DNA of 64,000 nucleotides, taken from Microtetraspora fusca. GTDB taxonomy: Bacteria > Actinomycetota > Actinomycetes > Streptosporangiales > Streptosporangiaceae. The DNA lies in assembly GCF_001570365.1 (NCBI RefSeq), contig NZ_BBYK01000046.1, positions 62,001 through 126,000 on the forward strand. Reading direction: 5' to 3'. Below are positions 47,181-56,152 of the stretch, piece after piece. A program made the translations under genes and the position numbers. The notes under the pieces were generated by a model. That model was not told the origin of the DNA. It saw nothing but the letters and a program-made list of their open reading frames with translations, and did not search any database. Numbering within the stretch: position 1 is the stretch's first letter; the number at the start of each line of letters is the position of its first letter.

Positions 47181-47199
47181 GCGTCAACACGGTTGACGC
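47181..47199 (-). promoter_or_regulatory. Inverted-repeat operator upstream of the HTH-exporter operon
   Basis: GCGTCAAC (47181-47188), ACG, GTTGACGC (47192-47199): perfect 8-bp arms, 16 bp before the HTH gene start. Probable autoregulatory site. Confidence 0.5.
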
Positions 47200-47343
47200 A
47201 CCAGACATGACAGGAACGAGCCGTTTCGCCCGCCGACACTGTCGTGATCAACGCCCGGGGGCGGCCTGTGGTGCCCGGTCTCGGAAGGTTGACGGCGGAT
47301 CACCGCCGTACACCGGCCTCCTGAAGCGGCAGAGGCCGGCGGC

Positions 47344-48600
47344 TCACTGGCCCGTGCGGTACGCCCGGAACGCGGGCACGGACAGGCCCACGATGAGGAC
47401 GACGACGGCGCAGAGCACGCCGCCTCCCACCCAGGCGGGCACCATGCCGACGGCCGCGGCGGTCGCTCCCGCTCTCATGTCGCCGAGCCGCGGCCCGCCC
47501 GCGACCACGACGTAGAAGACGCCCTGGAGGCGGCCGCGCATCTCGTCCGGCGCGTACGTCTGGAGGATGGTCTGCCGCCACACCGCCGACACCAGGTCGG
47601 CGAAACCGCCCGCCGCGAGCAGCGCGACGACCAGCCACAGCTGCTGGGCCAGTCCGGCGGCGGCCACCGTGAGCCCCCACAGCGCGATGACGAAGGTCAG
47701 GGCCACGCCCTGCCGGCGGACCCGCCCCACCCAGCCGGAGAACACGCCCCCGACGACCGCGCCGAGCGCCACGCTCGCCGACAGCCAGCCGAACGCCATC
47801 TCCGAGCCACCGAAGCGCGTCGCGGCGAGCTCGGGATAGAGCGCCCGGGGCAGCGCGAACGCCATGGCGATGATGTCCACGACGAACGACATCAGCACGA
47901 CCGGGTTGCCCATGATGTACCGCAGGCCGTCCACCACCGCGCGCACGCCCGGCGCGGTGGACTCGCCCAGTGGTTCGAGCCGCGGCAGCCGTACCGCCGC
48001 GTAGAGGGTGGCGCTGAACAGGATCGCGTCGATGAGGTAGGCCATGCCGGCTCCGCCACGGGCGAGCACGACACCGCCGAGCAGCGGTCCGAGTACGGAG
48101 GCGAAGCTGCCGAGGGTGAAGTTCAGCGTGTTGGCCGACGGCACCAACTCTGTGGGCACCAGCCTCGGGATGATCGCGACGCGGGTGGGCGAGGCCACCG
48201 CCACGCCCATGGACTGCACGGCGACGGCCACCATCAGCAGCCAGACGTTCGACAGGAACAGCGCGTTGAAGAGCAGCACCAGCGTGGCCGCCCAGCTGAT
48301 CAGAGAGCAGATGAGCACCAGCTTGCGGCGGTCCACGGCGTCGGCGATCGCGCCGCCCCACAGCCCGAACACGACCAGCGGCACCAGCGCCACCGGGCCG
48401 AGCAACCCGACCCACAGCGACGACCCGGTGAGCGCGTAGACCTGGGCGCTGACCGCGACCGCGGTGAGCTGGAACCCGATGAACGCGAAGCCCTGGCCGA
48501 AAAGCAGGCGGCGGTAGTGCGGGATAGCCAGCGGTCTCGTGTCCAGAAAATGCCGACGTATACCCACCGCTTGCTCGCTCACGGCCATCCACCATCCCAT
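47344..48600 (-). CDS. MFS transporter (MFS_3/enterobactin-exporter-like)
   Basis: 418 residues, about ten to twelve hydrophobic helices. The motif between TM2 and TM3 is GLWGGAIADAVDRRKLVLI, the DxxGxxxD/R-type motif A of the major facilitator superfamily. RYRLLFGQGFAFIGFQ-like start and VWRQTILQTYAPDEMRGRL are typical of actinobacterial MFS exporters. Substrate is unknown. Start is uncertain (ATG 48600 or 48588). No good Shine-Dalgarno is seen. Confidence 0.85.
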   Translation of the reverse strand: MGWWMAVSEQAVGIRRHFLDTRPLAIPHYRRLLFGQGFAFIGFQLTAVAVSAQVYALTGSSLWVGLLGPVALVPLVVFGLWGGAIADAVDRRKLVLICSLISWAATLVLLFNALFLSNVWLLMVAVAVQSMGVAVASPTRVAIIPRLVPTELVPSANTLNFTLGSFASVLGPLLGGVVLARGGAGMAYLIDAILFSATLYAAVRLPRLEPLGESTAPGVRAVVDGLRYIMGNPVVLMSFVVDIIAMAFALPRALYPELAATRFGGSEMAFGWLSASVALGAVVGGVFSGWVGRVRRQGVALTFVIALWGLTVAAAGLAQQLWLVVALLAAGGFADLVSAVWRQTILQTYAPDEMRGRLQGVFYVVVAGGPRLGDMRAGATAAAVGMVPAWVGGGVLCAVVVLIVGLSVPAFRAYRTGQ

Positions 48601-48716
48601 GCCGTGAAATTTCCGGCGCTTGGGGGTGGCATTAACAAGAGTGGGCGGGCCGGGGAGGTGCCTCTCCATCCCAGTCGGCGGATGGCGCTCCTCAGACCAC
48701 GTCGGGGGCGGCGTTC

Positions 48717-49538
48717 CTAGTCCACGTCGGGGATGTCGAGGATGTCCTGGTCGAAGGTCTCCTCGTCGATGTCGCCGTCCTCGACCCGGCGCAGCCGGAT
48801 GTCCTCGGCCCAGGCGTAGGCGAACCGCCGTACCGCGTCGACGCCGTCGTCGTCGAGCCCGCAGGCCGCGAACGCCTCGTCGGCGAGGAGATCGACGCTC
48901 TCCAACCGCCTGAGCAGGTCGTCCAGCCGCCAGTCGTCGGTGTGCAGGGCGCCGAGCCGCTCCATCTCGCGGAAGGGGTGCAGCTCCGAGACGGAGACGA
49001 GGTCGGCGAAGTCCTCGGGCAGCCCCCTGTCGTGCAGCGCCCGCACCTGGAGCCCCACCGCGTCGTCCAGGCCCACCACGGGACACCGGTCGAGCGTCGT
49101 GGGCCGGCCGCGCAACGTCTCGCTCAGCAACCGGACCTCGCACGTCTGGCCGCCGATCTCGTCGGTCACCGCCAGCCGCCCCATGCGGCGGCCGAGCTCG
49201 ACCGCCTCGGCGGCGAGGCCGTGCCGTTCCAGCTCGGCGGCGACCCCGGCGGTCACCTCGGCGAGCGGCGTCTCCCCCGTGGCCACGAAGTCGAGGCTCG
49301 CGCGCGGACCGGGGGCGATCCGCGGTGGCGTCTCCACGCGCAGGTCGCCGCCGAAGTCCGGCGCGACTCCCTCGTCCAGCTCCGTACGCTCGCTCATGCC
49401 GGGGCCCGCGTTCGGGGCGGGGCGGGCGGCGAGGCCGTGCGCCCGCAACGCGTACGCGCCGGCCAGGAGCAGGCCGAAGCGCGCGCGGGCGGCGTGGATG
49501 TCCTCGATCACACGGAGATGGAACGGCGGCAGGTCCAC
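48717..49538 (-). CDS. Nucleotidyltransferase of AbiEii/AbiGii-like family, solitary
   Basis: 273 residues. Fits the family with LPPFHLRVIEDIHAA and LLAGAYALRAHGL at the N-terminus and LDFVATGET as the shortened acidic motif. In AbiEii toxins the partner motif is TxDLDL. Here SLDFVA keeps one Asp. About 40 low-complexity residues (38-78, bases about 49305-49427) split the two parts of the active-site region. No AbiEi-type antitoxin is adjacent, so a toxin role is not supported. The C-terminal half is acidic. GTG at 49538 with AAGGAGGG about 11 bp upstream. Confidence 0.65.
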   Translation of the reverse strand: MDLPPFHLRVIEDIHAARARFGLLLAGAYALRAHGLAARPAPNAGPGMSERTELDEGVAPDFGGDLRVETPPRIAPGPRASLDFVATGETPLAEVTAGVAAELERHGLAAEAVELGRRMGRLAVTDEIGGQTCEVRLLSETLRGRPTTLDRCPVVGLDDAVGLQVRALHDRGLPEDFADLVSVSELHPFREMERLGALHTDDWRLDDLLRRLESVDLLADEAFAACGLDDDGVDAVRRFAYAWAEDIRLRRVEDGDIDEETFDQDILDIPDVD

Positions 49539-49577
49539 TGTCCGGCACCCTCCTTGTCGGCGGTCATCGTGTTCACA

Positions 49578-50474
49578 CTATGGCGACCGGTCCCGCCGCC
49601 GGGTCGCGGCGGGGCCGCCCAGGCGGCGAAACCGCTGGTGTGGCACGGGGAGGCGGCGACGGCGGAAGCGCCACTGCGCCGCGGAGAGCTCACGGCGGCG
49701 GGCTCTCCGCTGCGGCGCGGGGAGGTCGTGGCGGCCGGAGACGAACTCCTGGACGGCGATCTTGATCCGGATGGCGGGCCGCCGCCAGCGCTCCTCCCGG
49801 TGGACGGCCCGCGCCATCCGCCGGGGCTTGGGCCGCCTGGCGCCTTCGCCGTAGAACCAGCGGGCCCAAGGCGACGAGGGGCGGGCCAGCCGTACCGCGC
49901 CGACGTAGACGATCGGCGGGAGGAAGAGCCCGAGGAGACCGCTCCAGATCTTGCCCTTGAGCAATGTGGTCACGGCGAAGAGAAGGTTCACGACGAGGAA
50001 GCCCGCCGCCAACCATCTGCCCTCGGGGGTGCCGTCGGACGCGTCCCAGCCGAGCGGGCGCAGGCCGAGCAGCAGCAGGCCGGTCGCGGCGACCGCCACG
50101 AAGACCGCGTCCACCGAGGTGCGGCCCTCCTGCGACCAGTAGACGTCTCTCAGGTGCAGGATCAGGGCGAACTCGTCCAGAACGAGGGCCGAGCCGACCC
50201 CGAACACCGCCGCCGTGAACGCGTACCAGCCGGTGGAGATGCTGGAGAGGACGAGACTGGCGACGCCACCGAGCAGCATGAGCACCACGCCGAAGACGAC
50301 ATGGTGGATGTGCATCTCGCCGACGCTGACGTTTCCGAACCACCAGCGCACCCGCGACCTGATCAACCGCACGTTGATCCGCGTGAACACGAAGGCCACG
50401 ATCAGCGCGACGAAGAAGCAGAACAGCGGCAGCCGGTGGGTCTCCACCACGCTCTCGTGAAACCAGTCAGCCAT
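49578..50474 (-). CDS. Uncharacterised integral membrane protein with HIHH motif
   Basis: 298 residues. About six hydrophobic segments in the first 210 residues: LFCFFVALIVAFVF, HHVVFGVVLMLLGGV, WYAFTAAVFGVGSALV, AVFVAVAATGLLLLG, WLAAGFLVVNLLFAV, GLLGLFLPPIVYVGAV. The conserved MHIHHVVFG sequence (about 54-62) and DEFALILHLRDVYW are the best-kept parts. The last 85 residues are very Arg-rich and presumably cytoplasmic. Function unknown. ATG at 50474. Confidence 0.75.
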   Translation of the reverse strand: MADWFHESVVETHRLPLFCFFVALIVAFVFTRINVRLIRSRVRWWFGNVSVGEMHIHHVVFGVVLMLLGGVASLVLSSISTGWYAFTAAVFGVGSALVLDEFALILHLRDVYWSQEGRTSVDAVFVAVAATGLLLLGLRPLGWDASDGTPEGRWLAAGFLVVNLLFAVTTLLKGKIWSGLLGLFLPPIVYVGAVRLARPSSPWARWFYGEGARRPKPRRMARAVHREERWRRPAIRIKIAVQEFVSGRHDLPAPQRRARRRELSAAQWRFRRRRLPVPHQRFRRLGGPAATRRRDRSP

Positions 50475-50707
50475 TGACGTACGCCCCCCGGCGATGTTCC
50501 TGCCCCTCACGCAATCTTCGCCCCGTTGGAGGGCACCCCTGCTCCACAGGCCGCCCGCCGATCCGCGCACGCGCCCCCGGCGATGCGCCCCGGCGTCGTA
50601 CGGCCTGGCTCCGGACCCTACGGCCTGGGAGGGTGGTTTGCGCACTTCCGCCGGGGAGGGCCGGCCGTCTCGGAACGCGACGGCCTTCCTTTCCGGCCGG
50701 GACCGGC

Positions 50708-51430
50708 TCAGGCGAGGAAGCCGCGCAGCAGCGCCGCCGTCCCCTCCAGGTGCTCGGCCACCGCCCGCCGGGCCGCGTCCGGGTCGCGGGCCAGGATCGC
50801 CTCCACGATCGCGGCGTGCTGGACGGAGGCGTGCTCGATGTTGGGCCCCAGCACCGGGATGGCGTTGAGCAGGTCGGTCACCCGCAGCCGGGCGTCCGCG
50901 CAGGCGGCGGCGAGCAGCGACGAGCCGGTCAGCTCGGCGATCGACAGGTGGAAGGCCGTGTCCAGCCGCCGGTAGTCCTCCGGGGCGGCCTCGTTCACGT
51001 CCTCCAGCCGCCGGACGAGCGTCGCGCGCTGCGCGGGCGTCAGTTCGGCGCTCGCCAGGACCTCGGCCGCGCCGCACTCGACCGCCATCCGGAAGGTCAG
51101 CGCGTCCTCCAGGTCGCCCTGGCCCATCGCGGCGACCGCCCTGCGCAGGTCGCCGCTCTCCGGGCGCGGCGGCTCGTAGACGACGAACGCTCCGCCGTAC
51201 CGGCCGCGCCGTACGTCGAGGAAGGCGGCGTCCTGCAGCGCGCGGATCGCCTCCCGCAGGGTCACCCTACTGATGCCGAGTTGGGCGGCCAGCTCGCGTT
51301 CGGGCGGCAGCTTCTCGCCGTGCGGGACGACCCCGAGCTTGATCGCCTGGAGCAGCCGCTCGACGGTCTCCTCGAAGGCGTTGCCCGACCTGACCGGCCG
51401 GAGCAGCGGGAGCATCGAGGGCGCGTCCAC
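50708..51430 (-). CDS. GntR/FadR-family transcriptional regulator
   Basis: 240 residues. N-terminal winged HTH (KLPPERELAAQLGISRVTLREAIRAL, about 35-60) and C-terminal FCD all-helical ligand domain (FRMAVECGAAEVL, DTAFHLSIAELTGSSLL, QHAAIVEAILARDPDAARRAV). Divergent from the gamma-glutamylation operon and likely its local regulator. GTG at 51430 with AAGGAG 5 bp upstream. Confidence 0.9.
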   Translation of the reverse strand: MDAPSMLPLLRPVRSGNAFEETVERLLQAIKLGVVPHGEKLPPERELAAQLGISRVTLREAIRALQDAAFLDVRRGRYGGAFVVYEPPRPESGDLRRAVAAMGQGDLEDALTFRMAVECGAAEVLASAELTPAQRATLVRRLEDVNEAAPEDYRRLDTAFHLSIAELTGSSLLAAACADARLRVTDLLNAIPVLGPNIEHASVQHAAIVEAILARDPDAARRAVAEHLEGTAALLRGFLA

Positions 51431-51747
51431 GGTGGCTCCTTCCGTTGCGGCCTGCCCCTGTGACCTGCCTGCTTTCGCGGGGCCTCGCCGGTGACGGCCG
51501 CGCGTGCCCCCGCCCCCGGCGCGACCCGCCGGGCGGCCGTCCGCGTGCGGATGCCGTACGGACGCGTCCCGGCGGCGGCGACCCGCGGGAAACGCCGGCG
51601 ACCGCTGGAGGGGAGGCCCCGTCCCATCCTTCACAGGGCGTTTCGGCCCGAGATTAGCTCACAGCGATGGTTGACGCGGGGCCGGGCCGGATGCTTGCAT
51701 CCATCCATTGGTCTGTTTCCAGACTTTTGACGCCCCGAGGAGGCGGT
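51431..51747. promoter_or_regulatory. Divergent control region with a GTCTG-n4-CAGAC palindrome
   Basis: 317 bp between the FadR-type regulator and the synthetase gene. A short inverted repeat GTCTG (51711-51715), TTTC, CAGAC (51720-51724) lies about 24 bp before the synthetase GTG, a plausible regulator site. No other gene is visible. Confidence 0.4.
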
Positions 51748-53094
51748 GTGCTGACCGTCGAGCAGCTTCGCGCGGACATCGAGGCGGGCCGGGTTGACAC
51801 CGTCCTGCTGGGGATCACCGACATGCAAGGCCGGCTGCAGGGCAAGCGGCTGTCCGCCCGCTACTTCCTCGACGAGGTGCTCGAACACGCCGCCGAGGGA
51901 TGCAACTACCTGCTCGCCGTGGACGTCGACATGAACACCGTGGACGGCTACGCCATGTCCTCCTGGGAGCGGGGGTACGGCGACTTCGTGATGCGGCCCG
52001 ACCCGGCGACCCTGCGCCGGGTGCCGTGGCAGGAGGGCACCGCCCTGCTCCTGGCCGACCTGGTCTGGGAGGACGGCTCGAACGTCGCACCCTCCCCCCG
52101 CCAGATCCTGCGCAGGCAGATCGAGCGGCTCGCGGCGTACGGCTGGACCGCCTTCGTCGGCACGGAGCTGGAGTTCTGCGTCTACGACGACACGTACGAG
52201 GAGGCGTGGCGGCGCGGCTACCGCGACCTGACCCCCGCCAACGCCTACAACGTGGACTACTCGCTGCTCGGCACCGCGAGGATCGAGCCGCTCCTGCGCA
52301 AGATCCGGCTCGGCATGGAGGGCGCCGGCCTGTACGTCGAGTCGGCGAAGGGCGAGTGCAACCTCGGGCAGCACGAGATCGCCTTCCGGTTCGCCGACGC
52401 GCTGACGACATGCGACAACCACGTCTTCTACAAGAACGGCGCCAAGGAGATCGCCTCCCAGGAGGGTAAGTCGATCACCTTCATGGCCAAGCCGAACCAG
52501 CGCGAGGGGAACTCCTGCCACGTCCACATCTCGCTGCGCGACGCCGACGGCACGCCGGTGATGGCGGGGCGGCAGCCGTACGGGCTGTCGAAGGTGGGCG
52601 AGCACTTCATCGCGGGCCAGCTCGCCGCGCTGCGGGAGCTCACCCTCTTCTACGCGCCGAACATCAACTCCTACAAGCGGTTCGTCCCGGGCAGCTTCGC
52701 GCCGACCGCGGTGAAGTGGGGCGTGGACAACCGCACCTGCTCGCTGCGCCTGGTCGGGCACGGCCCCTCGCTGCGGATCGAGAACCGGGTGCCCGGCGGG
52801 GACGTCAATCCCTACCTCGCGGTGGCCGCGCTGATCGCCGCCGGGCTGCGCGGCATCGAGCACGAGCTTCCCCTTGAGGAGCCGTGCGGGGGCAACGCGT
52901 ACACGTCGGGCGCCGCGATGGTGCCGGGCACGCTGCGCGACGCGCTCGCCCTGTGGGAGGGCTCGGCGCTCGCCGAGGAGGCGTTCGGAAAAGACGTCGT
53001 GGACCACTACGCCAACAACGCCAGGGTCGAGATCGCCGCGTTCGACGCGGCGGTGACGGACTGGGAGCTCTTCCGGGGGTTCGAGCGACTGTGA
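51748..53094 (+). CDS. Glutamine synthetase-like gamma-glutamylamide synthetase (GlnA4-type)
   Basis: 448 residues. Beta-grasp and catalytic barrel of type I glutamine synthetases: DMQGRLQGKRL, TELEFCVYD (metal Glu), ESAKGECNLGQHEI, KPNQREGNSCHVHISL, NSYKRFVPGSFAPT and IENRVPGGDVNPYLAVAA. It lacks the adenylylation Tyr loop of housekeeping GlnA (the C-terminus is a shorter SGAAMVPGTL segment). Paralogues of this type attach glutamate to amines (ethanolamine, polyamines). GTG at 51748 with GAGGAGG 4 bp upstream. First gene of the synthetase-ALDH-SDR-hydrolase operon. Confidence 0.9.
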   Translation: MLTVEQLRADIEAGRVDTVLLGITDMQGRLQGKRLSARYFLDEVLEHAAEGCNYLLAVDVDMNTVDGYAMSSWERGYGDFVMRPDPATLRRVPWQEGTALLLADLVWEDGSNVAPSPRQILRRQIERLAAYGWTAFVGTELEFCVYDDTYEEAWRRGYRDLTPANAYNVDYSLLGTARIEPLLRKIRLGMEGAGLYVESAKGECNLGQHEIAFRFADALTTCDNHVFYKNGAKEIASQEGKSITFMAKPNQREGNSCHVHISLRDADGTPVMAGRQPYGLSKVGEHFIAGQLAALRELTLFYAPNINSYKRFVPGSFAPTAVKWGVDNRTCSLRLVGHGPSLRIENRVPGGDVNPYLAVAALIAAGLRGIEHELPLEEPCGGNAYTSGAAMVPGTLRDALALWEGSALAEEAFGKDVVDHYANNARVEIAAFDAAVTDWELFRGFERL

Positions 53095-54476
53095 AGATCG
53101 TCAATCCGGCGACCGAGGACGTGATCGCCGACATCGAGATGGCCGACGCGGCCGAGGTCGACCGCACGGTGGAGCGTGCCAGGGCCGCGTTCGCGTCCTG
53201 GCGGGCGACGGCGCCGGGCGACCGGGCCCGGCTGCTGCGGCGGTTCGCCCGCGTGGTGGACGACCACGCCGAGGAACTGGCCCGGCTGGAGATCGCCAAC
53301 GCCGGGCACACGGTCGGCAACGCCCGCTGGGAGGCGGGCAACGTCCGCGACGTGCTCGACTTCTACGCCGGTGCGCCCGAACGCCACCACGGCGCGCAGA
53401 TCCCGGTGCCGGGCGGCGTGGACGTCACCTTCCACGAGCCGCTCGGCGTCGTGGGCGTGATCGTGCCGTGGAACTTCCCCATGGTGATCATGATGTGGGG
53501 TGTCGCACCGGCGCTCGCCGCCGGGAACGCGGTCATCGTGAAACCCGCCGAGTGGACCCCGCTCACCGCGCTCCGGCTGGCCGAGCTGGCCCTGGAGGCC
53601 GGCCTGCCCGAGGGGGTGCTCCAGATCCTCCCCGGTGCCGGGGAGGTCGCGGGCGCCCGGCTGGTCGAGCATCCGAACGTACCCAAGATCGTGTTCACCG
53701 GCTCGACCGAGGTCGGCCGGCTCATCGGGGCCACGGCCGCCGCGCGGGTGAAGCGGGTCACGCTGGAGCTCGGCGGCAAGAGCGCGAACATCGTCTTCGC
53801 CGACGCCGACCTGGACCGGGCCGTCACGTCCGCGCCGATGGCCGTCTTCGACAACTCCGGGCAGGACTGCTGCGCCCGCTCGCGGCTGCTCGTGCAGCGC
53901 GAGATCTACGACGACTTCCTGGAGCGGCTCGCGGCGGCGGTGCGCGAGGTCCGGGTCGGCGACCCGCTCGACCCCGAGACCCAGATGGGGCCGCTGGTCA
54001 GCGCCGAACACCTCGCCCGGGTCGCGTCGTTCGCCGGGCCCGGACTCACGCCGTACGCGCAGGGCGCCTGCCCGCAGGGCCGCGGCTACTGGTACGCGCC
54101 GACCGTCCTCGCCGCCCCGCCCGGGTTCGACCCGCTCGACTCCTCCGACGCTTCGGCGTTCCGCCGGGCGTACGAGGAGGAGATCTTCGGGCCGGTCGTG
54201 ACGGTGGTCCCGTTCGACGGCGAGGGGCGCGCGGTGCGCCTGGCCAATGCCACGCCGTACGGGCTGAGCGGGTCGATCTGGACCCGCGACGTCGGCCGGG
54301 CGCTGCGCGTGGCCCGCGCGGTCGAGGCCGGCAACCTGTCGGTCAACTCGCATTCGAGCGTGCGCTACTGGACGCCGTTCGGCGGGTTCAAGCAGTCGGG
54401 CCTGGGCCGGGAGCTCGGCCCGGACGCCCTCGCCGCCTTCACCGAGACCAAGAACGTCTTCATCGCAACGGAGTAG
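53091..54476 (+). CDS. Aldehyde dehydrogenase (gamma-glutamyl-amine pathway)
   Basis: 461 residues. NAD(P)-dependent ALDH fold with VIVPWNFPMVIMMW, IVFTGSTEVGRL, the general base Glu in TLELGGKSANIV, the nucleophile Cys region NSGQDCCARSRLLV, and EEIFGPVVTVVPF. In the proposed route it oxidises the gamma-glutamyl aldehyde to the acid. GTG overlaps the synthetase stop by 4 bp (GTGA), so the two are translationally coupled. Confidence 0.92.
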   Translation: MKIVNPATEDVIADIEMADAAEVDRTVERARAAFASWRATAPGDRARLLRRFARVVDDHAEELARLEIANAGHTVGNARWEAGNVRDVLDFYAGAPERHHGAQIPVPGGVDVTFHEPLGVVGVIVPWNFPMVIMMWGVAPALAAGNAVIVKPAEWTPLTALRLAELALEAGLPEGVLQILPGAGEVAGARLVEHPNVPKIVFTGSTEVGRLIGATAAARVKRVTLELGGKSANIVFADADLDRAVTSAPMAVFDNSGQDCCARSRLLVQREIYDDFLERLAAAVREVRVGDPLDPETQMGPLVSAEHLARVASFAGPGLTPYAQGACPQGRGYWYAPTVLAAPPGFDPLDSSDASAFRRAYEEEIFGPVVTVVPFDGEGRAVRLANATPYGLSGSIWTRDVGRALRVARAVEAGNLSVNSHSSVRYWTPFGGFKQSGLGRELGPDALAAFTETKNVFIATE

Positions 54477-54482
54477 GGACCT

Positions 54483-55247
54483 ATGCAGCGTTTGCAGGAT
54501 CGCGTGGCCGTCATCACGGGGGCGGGCAGCGGCATCGGGCTCGCCACCGCGCGCCGGTTCGCCCAGGAGGGCGCGAAGGTCGTCGTGGTGGACCTCGACG
54601 AGGTGGCGGGGACCAAGGCCGCCGACGAGGTGGGCGGGCTGTACGTCCAGGCGGACGTCTCCGTCGAGGACGACGTCGTCCGGATGTTCCAGACGGCGCA
54701 CGACACCTTCGGAAGCGTGGACATCGCCTTCAACAACGCCGGCATCTCGCCGCCGGACGACGACTCGATCCTCACCACCGGCATCGACGCCTGGCGCAGG
54801 GTGCAGGAGGTCAACCTGACCTCGGTGTACTACTGCTGCAAGCACGTGATCCCGTACATGCGCCGCCAGGGCAAGGGGTCGATCGTCAACACGGCGTCGT
54901 TCGTGGCGGTGATGGGGTCGGCCACCTCGCAGATCTCCTACACGGCCTCCAAGGGCGGCGTGCTGGCGATGACCCGGGAGCTGGGCGTGCAGTTCGCCCG
55001 CGAGGGCATCCGGGTGAACGCCGTGTGCCCCGGGCCGGTCGACACCCCGCTGCTGCAGGAGCTGTTCGCCAAGGATCCCGAGCGGGCGCAGCGCCGTCTC
55101 GTCCACATCCCGATCGGCCGCTTCGCGCGGGCGGAGGAGATCGCGGCGGCGGTCGCGTTCCTCGCCTCCGACGACGCCTCGTTCATCACCGCGGCGGAGT
55201 TCCTGGTCGACGGCGGCATCTCCAGCGCGTACGTCACGCCGCTGTAG
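54483..55247 (+). CDS. Short-chain dehydrogenase in the gamma-glutamylation cluster
   Basis: 254 residues. VITGAGSGIGLATARRF cofactor loop, FNNAGISPP, Ser in NTASFVAVMG, YTASKGGVLAMTREL (YxxxK), VCPGPVDTPL. Classic NAD(P)-binding SDR. In this position it is likely to oxidise the alcohol of gamma-glutamylethanolamide or a related hydroxy-amide to the aldehyde for the adjacent ALDH. ATG at 54483, 6 bp after the ALDH stop. Confidence 0.9.
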   Translation: MQRLQDRVAVITGAGSGIGLATARRFAQEGAKVVVVDLDEVAGTKAADEVGGLYVQADVSVEDDVVRMFQTAHDTFGSVDIAFNNAGISPPDDDSILTTGIDAWRRVQEVNLTSVYYCCKHVIPYMRRQGKGSIVNTASFVAVMGSATSQISYTASKGGVLAMTRELGVQFAREGIRVNAVCPGPVDTPLLQELFAKDPERAQRRLVHIPIGRFARAEEIAAAVAFLASDDASFITAAEFLVDGGISSAYVTPL

Positions 55248-55347
55248 GCGGGGGTACACATCGTTCGTGTCACGTGGACGCGCCTGGTCACCGCGACCGG
55301 GCGCTCCTCGTGGCGCGCCATCGGGGAGCACGAGGAAAGGCGGCGGC

Positions 55348-56046
55348 ATGGCCCGTCCGGTCATCGGGATCACGTGTTACGTCGAGCCGGCGAAGTTCAC
55401 CGTCTGGGAGATGAGGGCGGCGCTGCTGCCGTACATGTACGTCGAACGGGTGGCCCGCGCGGGTGGGCAACCGGTCGTCCTGCCCCCGGCGGGCGACCCG
55501 GCCGGGCTCGCCGGGCGGATCGACGGGCTGGTCCTCGCCGGAGGCGGTGACGTGGACCCGGCCAGGTACGACGCCGACCCTCACCCCACGACCGGCTATA
55601 TCCGGAAATTTCGTGATGCGGCGGAGTTCGGGATGGTGCGGGCCGCTCTCGACACCGGCCTGCCGTTCCTCGGCGTCTGCAGGGGGATGCAGGTGCTGAA
55701 CGTGGCGACGGGCGGCACCCTCCACCAGCACCTGCCCGATGTCGTCGGTCACCTCGGGCACTCCCCCGCGCCCGGCGCCTTCGGCCGGCTCCCGGTACGG
55801 CTCTCGCCCACACTGGCCAAGATCTACGAGGCCGAGGAGGCGACTCCCGCGCACTATCACCACCAGGCCGTCGACCGGCTGGGCGACGGCCTCACGGTCA
55901 CCGCCGAGGCGGACGACGGCACGATCGAGGCGGTCGAAGTCGCGGACCACCCCTTCGGCCACGCGGTGCAGTGGCACCCGGAGGCCGACGAGCACGCGCC
56001 CCTCTTCGACGCCCTGGTACGCGCCGCCACCCGCCGAGGACGTTAA
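55348..56046 (+). CDS. Class-I amidotransferase-like gamma-glutamyl hydrolase (PuuD-like)
   Basis: 232 residues. Peptidase C26 / GATase1 fold: LAGGGDVDPARY, nucleophile Cys in FLGVCRGMQVLNVATGG, and the His-Glu pair in VQWHPEADE. Family member PuuD cleaves gamma-glutamyl-GABA to GABA and glutamate. Here it would remove glutamate from the oxidised gamma-glutamyl intermediate. ATG at 55348 with GAGGAAAGG upstream. About 100 bp separate it from the SDR. Confidence 0.9.
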   Translation: MARPVIGITCYVEPAKFTVWEMRAALLPYMYVERVARAGGQPVVLPPAGDPAGLAGRIDGLVLAGGGDVDPARYDADPHPTTGYIRKFRDAAEFGMVRAALDTGLPFLGVCRGMQVLNVATGGTLHQHLPDVVGHLGHSPAPGAFGRLPVRLSPTLAKIYEAEEATPAHYHHQAVDRLGDGLTVTAEADDGTIEAVEVADHPFGHAVQWHPEADEHAPLFDALVRAATRRGR

Positions 56047-56152
56047 GCCCGCGCGACAGATCGCGGACCACGGCCGCCCGTTGACGGCCGATCCCGAAGT
56101 CCCTAACCTGACCAAACGCTTGTTCGTGCGGCTCGGGCAGGAAGGCTCACGG

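Noticed and set aside
48717-49538. AbiE-type toxin-antitoxin defence system
   Set aside because: No AbiEi antitoxin gene is adjacent and the key motif is weakened.
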